From: Parafrankia soli
GTDB taxonomy: Bacteria; Actinomycetota; Actinomycetes; Frankiales; Frankiaceae
Direction of reading: 5' to 3'
NCBI RefSeq assembly: GCF_001854695.1
Contig: NZ_MAXA01000202.1
Span: 30,453 to 66,439, forward strand
Length of the DNA: 35,987 nucleotides
This document shows positions 33,872 through 35,987 of the stretch, one piece after another. Both the position numbers and the translations under genes were made by a program. Every line of letters begins with the position of its first letter. Position 1 is the first letter of the stretch. The notes below the pieces were generated by a model. It had not been told where the DNA came from. It ran no database searches and saw only the letters and a list, made by a program, of their open reading frames with translations.

Positions 33872-35095
33872 GTGACCCCCGTCCACGAGCTGGCGGGAGC
33901 GACCGCGCCGATCTGGATGTGGACCTCTCCACAGGAGGTCGAAAGCGCCGCGCTCGACCAGCTCCGCACCATCGCGGAACTCCCCTACGTCCACCACCAC
34001 GTCGCCGTCATGCCGGACGTCCACCTCGGCAAGGGCGCGACGGTCGGTTCGGTGATCGCGCTGCGTGACGCCGTCTCCCCGGCCGCCGTCGGGGTCGACA
34101 TCGGATGCGGGATGGCCGCGCTGCGGACCAACCTGACCGCCGCCGACCTGCCCGACGACCTCGGGCCGGTACGGGCCGCGGTCGAGGCAGCCATCCCCGT
34201 CGGCCATCGCGGGCACACCGAGATCTCCCGCCGGGTCCGCGGCTACGCCGACCTGTGGGGGACCTTCGGCGACCTGCACCCCAAGGTCACCGGGCGCAGC
34301 GGCAGCATCGACCGGGTGATGGCGCAGATGGGCAGCCTGGGCTCGGGCAACCACTTCGTCGAGCTCTGCCTGGACACCGAGGACGCCGTCTGGCTCATGC
34401 TGCACTCGGGCTCGCGCAACATCGGCAAGACCCTCGCCGAGCTGCACATCGCGGCCGCGAAGAAGCTCCCGCACAACACCGGCCTGCGCGACCGGGACCT
34501 CTCCGTCTTCCTCGCCGGCACCCCCGAGATGGCCGCCTACCGGGCCGACCTCACCTGGGCGCAGACCTACGCGCGCCGCAACCGCGACACCATGCTCGCT
34601 CTCTACGTCGACGCGCTGCGCGACCACCTGCCCACGCTGCGCGTGCCGACCCCGCCCACGCACGGGCCGCACGCCGCCGACACCGCCTTCGCCGCGGTCA
34701 ACTGCCACCACAACTACGTCGCCGAGGAGCACCACTACGGAGCGGACGTCCTGGTCACCCGCAAGGGCGCGATCTCGGCCCGGGCCGGCGAGTACGGGAT
34801 CATCCCCGGCTCCATGGGCACCCGCTCGTACATCGTCCGCGGCCTCGGTAGCGCCGAGTCGTTCCACTCGGCCGCGCACGGCGCCGGGCGGCGGATGAGC
34901 CGTACCCGTGCCCGCAAGGAGTTCACCACCGACGACCTCGTCGCCCAGACCACCGGCGTCGAGTGCCGCAAGGACCCCGGAGTCCTCGACGAGATCCCCG
35001 CCGCCTACAAGGACATCGACGCCGTCATCGCCCACCAGAGCGATCTCGTGGACGTCGCCGCCGAGCTGCGCGCCGTCCTCTGTGTGAAGGGCTGA
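33872..35095 (+). CDS. rtcB: RtcB RNA-splicing ligase
   Basis: Predicted 407 residues. HHVAVMPDVHLGKGATVGSV, VGVDIGCGMAA (metal Cys), MGSLGSGNHFVELC (metal His), LHSGSRNIG, AVNCHHNYVAEE (metal His), GIIPGSMGTRSYIV and SFHSAAHGAGRRMSR with the guanylylated His are all intact. RtcB joins RNA 2',3'-cyclic phosphate ends to 5'-OH ends using GTP and Mn; in bacteria it is linked to RNA repair. GTG at 33872 gives the normal N-terminus; GAGGAG lies about 9 nt upstream. No RtcA, RtcR or archease gene is nearby. A TetR gene converges from the right. Confidence 0.95.
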   Translation: MTPVHELAGATAPIWMWTSPQEVESAALDQLRTIAELPYVHHHVAVMPDVHLGKGATVGSVIALRDAVSPAAVGVDIGCGMAALRTNLTAADLPDDLGPVRAAVEAAIPVGHRGHTEISRRVRGYADLWGTFGDLHPKVTGRSGSIDRVMAQMGSLGSGNHFVELCLDTEDAVWLMLHSGSRNIGKTLAELHIAAAKKLPHNTGLRDRDLSVFLAGTPEMAAYRADLTWAQTYARRNRDTMLALYVDALRDHLPTLRVPTPPTHGPHAADTAFAAVNCHHNYVAEEHHYGADVLVTRKGAISARAGEYGIIPGSMGTRSYIVRGLGSAESFHSAAHGAGRRMSRTRARKEFTTDDLVAQTTGVECRKDPGVLDEIPAAYKDIDAVIAHQSDLVDVAAELRAVLCVKG

Positions 35096-35110
35096 CCCGA
35101 CCCGGACCAG

Positions 35111-35192
35111 CCCGCGTCCGCCCGGTCCGCGCTCCGCTGGCCGGGCGGGCGCTGCGTTGCCGGCGGGCGCCGGGCCGCCGGGCGGACGCGGG
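35111..35192. terminator. Long bidirectional hairpin after rtcB
   Basis: 15-bp perfect arms (35111-35125 and 35178-35192) enclose 52 nt that is itself GC-rich and can pair. The right arm abuts the stop codon of the leftward TetR gene. It likely terminates both convergent genes. Confidence 0.6.
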
Positions 35193-35945
35193 TCAGCGCG
35201 GTCCGTGGCCGTCCCGGACGGCGCCGCGGATCAGCTCGATCACCCAGCCGGCGACGCGGCTCGCCTGGCTGGCGTCCAGCTCCCACACGGTGATCAGGCG
35301 CTCGAACGACGGCACGCTCCAGAAGACGTCAAGGGCGGCGGCGACGAGCTCGCACTCGGCCGGCGACCAGTCGTCCGCGGCGGCGGCCACGGCGGCGACG
35401 AGCGCGTCACGGCGGCGCCGGTCGAGCGCCGCGAACGTCGGGTCGCCGGTCGGCCCGCCGCTCGTGGGGAACGACGAGAGATAGGAGTAGACCCGGCCGA
35501 TGACGTCGCCGAAGGCGTCCAGGCGGAGGGTGTCCACGTCCACGCCGGCCTCCTGCTCGAGGTGGCGCATCACCGCATCACGCAGCCCCCGCTCGCTGCC
35601 GAAGTAGCGGTAGATCGTGCTCTCGTTGACCTGGGCACGCCGGGCGACGGCCCGCACGGTCAGCTCACGCCAGTCCCAGCTCGGGAACCCGTGGACCATC
35701 TCGGCTCCGGCCGCGACGATGCGTTCCCGGGTCCGCTCGGCCTGCTGACGGCGCACGGGGCTGTCGTAGGAACGGCGGCCCGGCTCCGACTGCTCACCCT
35801 CGGGTCGCACCGCCGGCTCGGCCCCCGGTGGCACCGCCCGCTCGGCCCCGGTGGACGCCGGCGGCCCGGCCGTGGGTGACGCCGCCGGATCGCGCGCGGG
35901 TCTAGCCACGACCGTGGAACGTGCGGTCGTTGCGCATCGCGGCAC
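35193..35945 (-). CDS. TetR-family regulator
   Basis: Predicted 250 residues from GTG at 35945, including a poorly conserved Pro/Ala/Glu-rich N-terminal tail of about 65; GTG at 35909 is an equally possible start. The helix-turn-helix domain is clear: RTRERIVAAGAEMV, WRELTVRAVARRAQVNESTI, YRYFGSERGLRDAVMRHLE. The C-terminal domain is helical (RRRRDALVAAVAAAADDWSP, LDVFWSVPSFERLITVWELD) and of unknown ligand. It converges with rtcB across a long hairpin. The target genes are probably to the right, outside the window, or itself. Confidence 0.9.
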   Translation of the reverse strand: MPRCATTARSTVVARPARDPAASPTAGPPASTGAERAVPPGAEPAVRPEGEQSEPGRRSYDSPVRRQQAERTRERIVAAGAEMVHGFPSWDWRELTVRAVARRAQVNESTIYRYFGSERGLRDAVMRHLEQEAGVDVDTLRLDAFGDVIGRVYSYLSSFPTSGGPTGDPTFAALDRRRRDALVAAVAAAADDWSPAECELVAAALDVFWSVPSFERLITVWELDASQASRVAGWVIELIRGAVRDGHGPR

Positions 35946-35987
35946 CTGCCTCGGCCTGGGGGCTCGCCTGCCCTGCCTGGCCAGTCT

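Overview
The window is about 36 kb of very GC-rich DNA. Its codons end almost always in G or C, GTG starts are common, and it carries F420-type luciferase-like oxidoreductases, several soluble bacterial P450s and class III CoA-transferase remains. Together these point to an actinobacterium. A Frankia or Pseudofrankia type genome is my best guess, but that is inference and no ribosomal or other taxonomic marker is present.

Region 1 (1-12106, + strand) is one translationally coupled operon. It holds the 3' two thirds of a PfaA-type polyunsaturated-fatty-acid/secondary-lipid synthase (end of the acyltransferase, two ACPs, ketoreductase, dehydratase), a free-standing FabA-like dehydratase protein (normally part of PfaC), a PfaD-type FMN enoyl reductase, and a complete acetyl-CoA carboxylase (fused AccD-AccA, AccB, AccC). 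Every junction is a 4-7 bp start/stop overlap. The operon appears to make malonyl-CoA and consume it in the same transcript, giving an unsaturated or otherwise modified long acyl chain. Ketosynthase and chain-length-factor parts must lie left of the window. The first gene contains a perfect 50-bp palindrome and a nearly identical ACP duplication.

Region 2 (12407-18116, - strand) is a sugar-type ABC uptake operon read right to left: ATPase, lipoprotein binding protein, two permeases, then an F420-type oxidoreductase. A strong hairpin follows the binding-protein gene.

Region 3 (18363-25683) is an oxidation region. On the - strand are a PaaI-type hotdog thioesterase coupled to a P450, a LysR regulator and a VanB-type flavin/2Fe-2S reductase. 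On the + strand, diverging from them, are two P450s and a small 3Fe-4S-type ferredoxin coupled to the second.

Region 4 (25731-29050) is scarred. It has a TetR fragment without its DNA-binding half, five 17-bp repeats, the tail of another lost gene, an alpha/beta hydrolase with a non-standard nucleophile, a GntR/FCD regulator whose best start is ATA, and a fused remnant of a CaiB-type CoA transferase and an F420 oxidoreductase.

Region 5 (29121-33507) holds beta-oxidation-like genes: acyl-CoA dehydrogenase, thiolase, a fumarylacetoacetate-hydrolase-fold enzyme and a FabG-like reductase. Convergent pairs are separated by strong hairpin terminators.

Region 6 (33508-35987) holds an RtcB RNA ligase gene preceded by two long hairpins, then a TetR regulator. 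I saw no tRNA, rRNA, CRISPR array, transposase or integrase.
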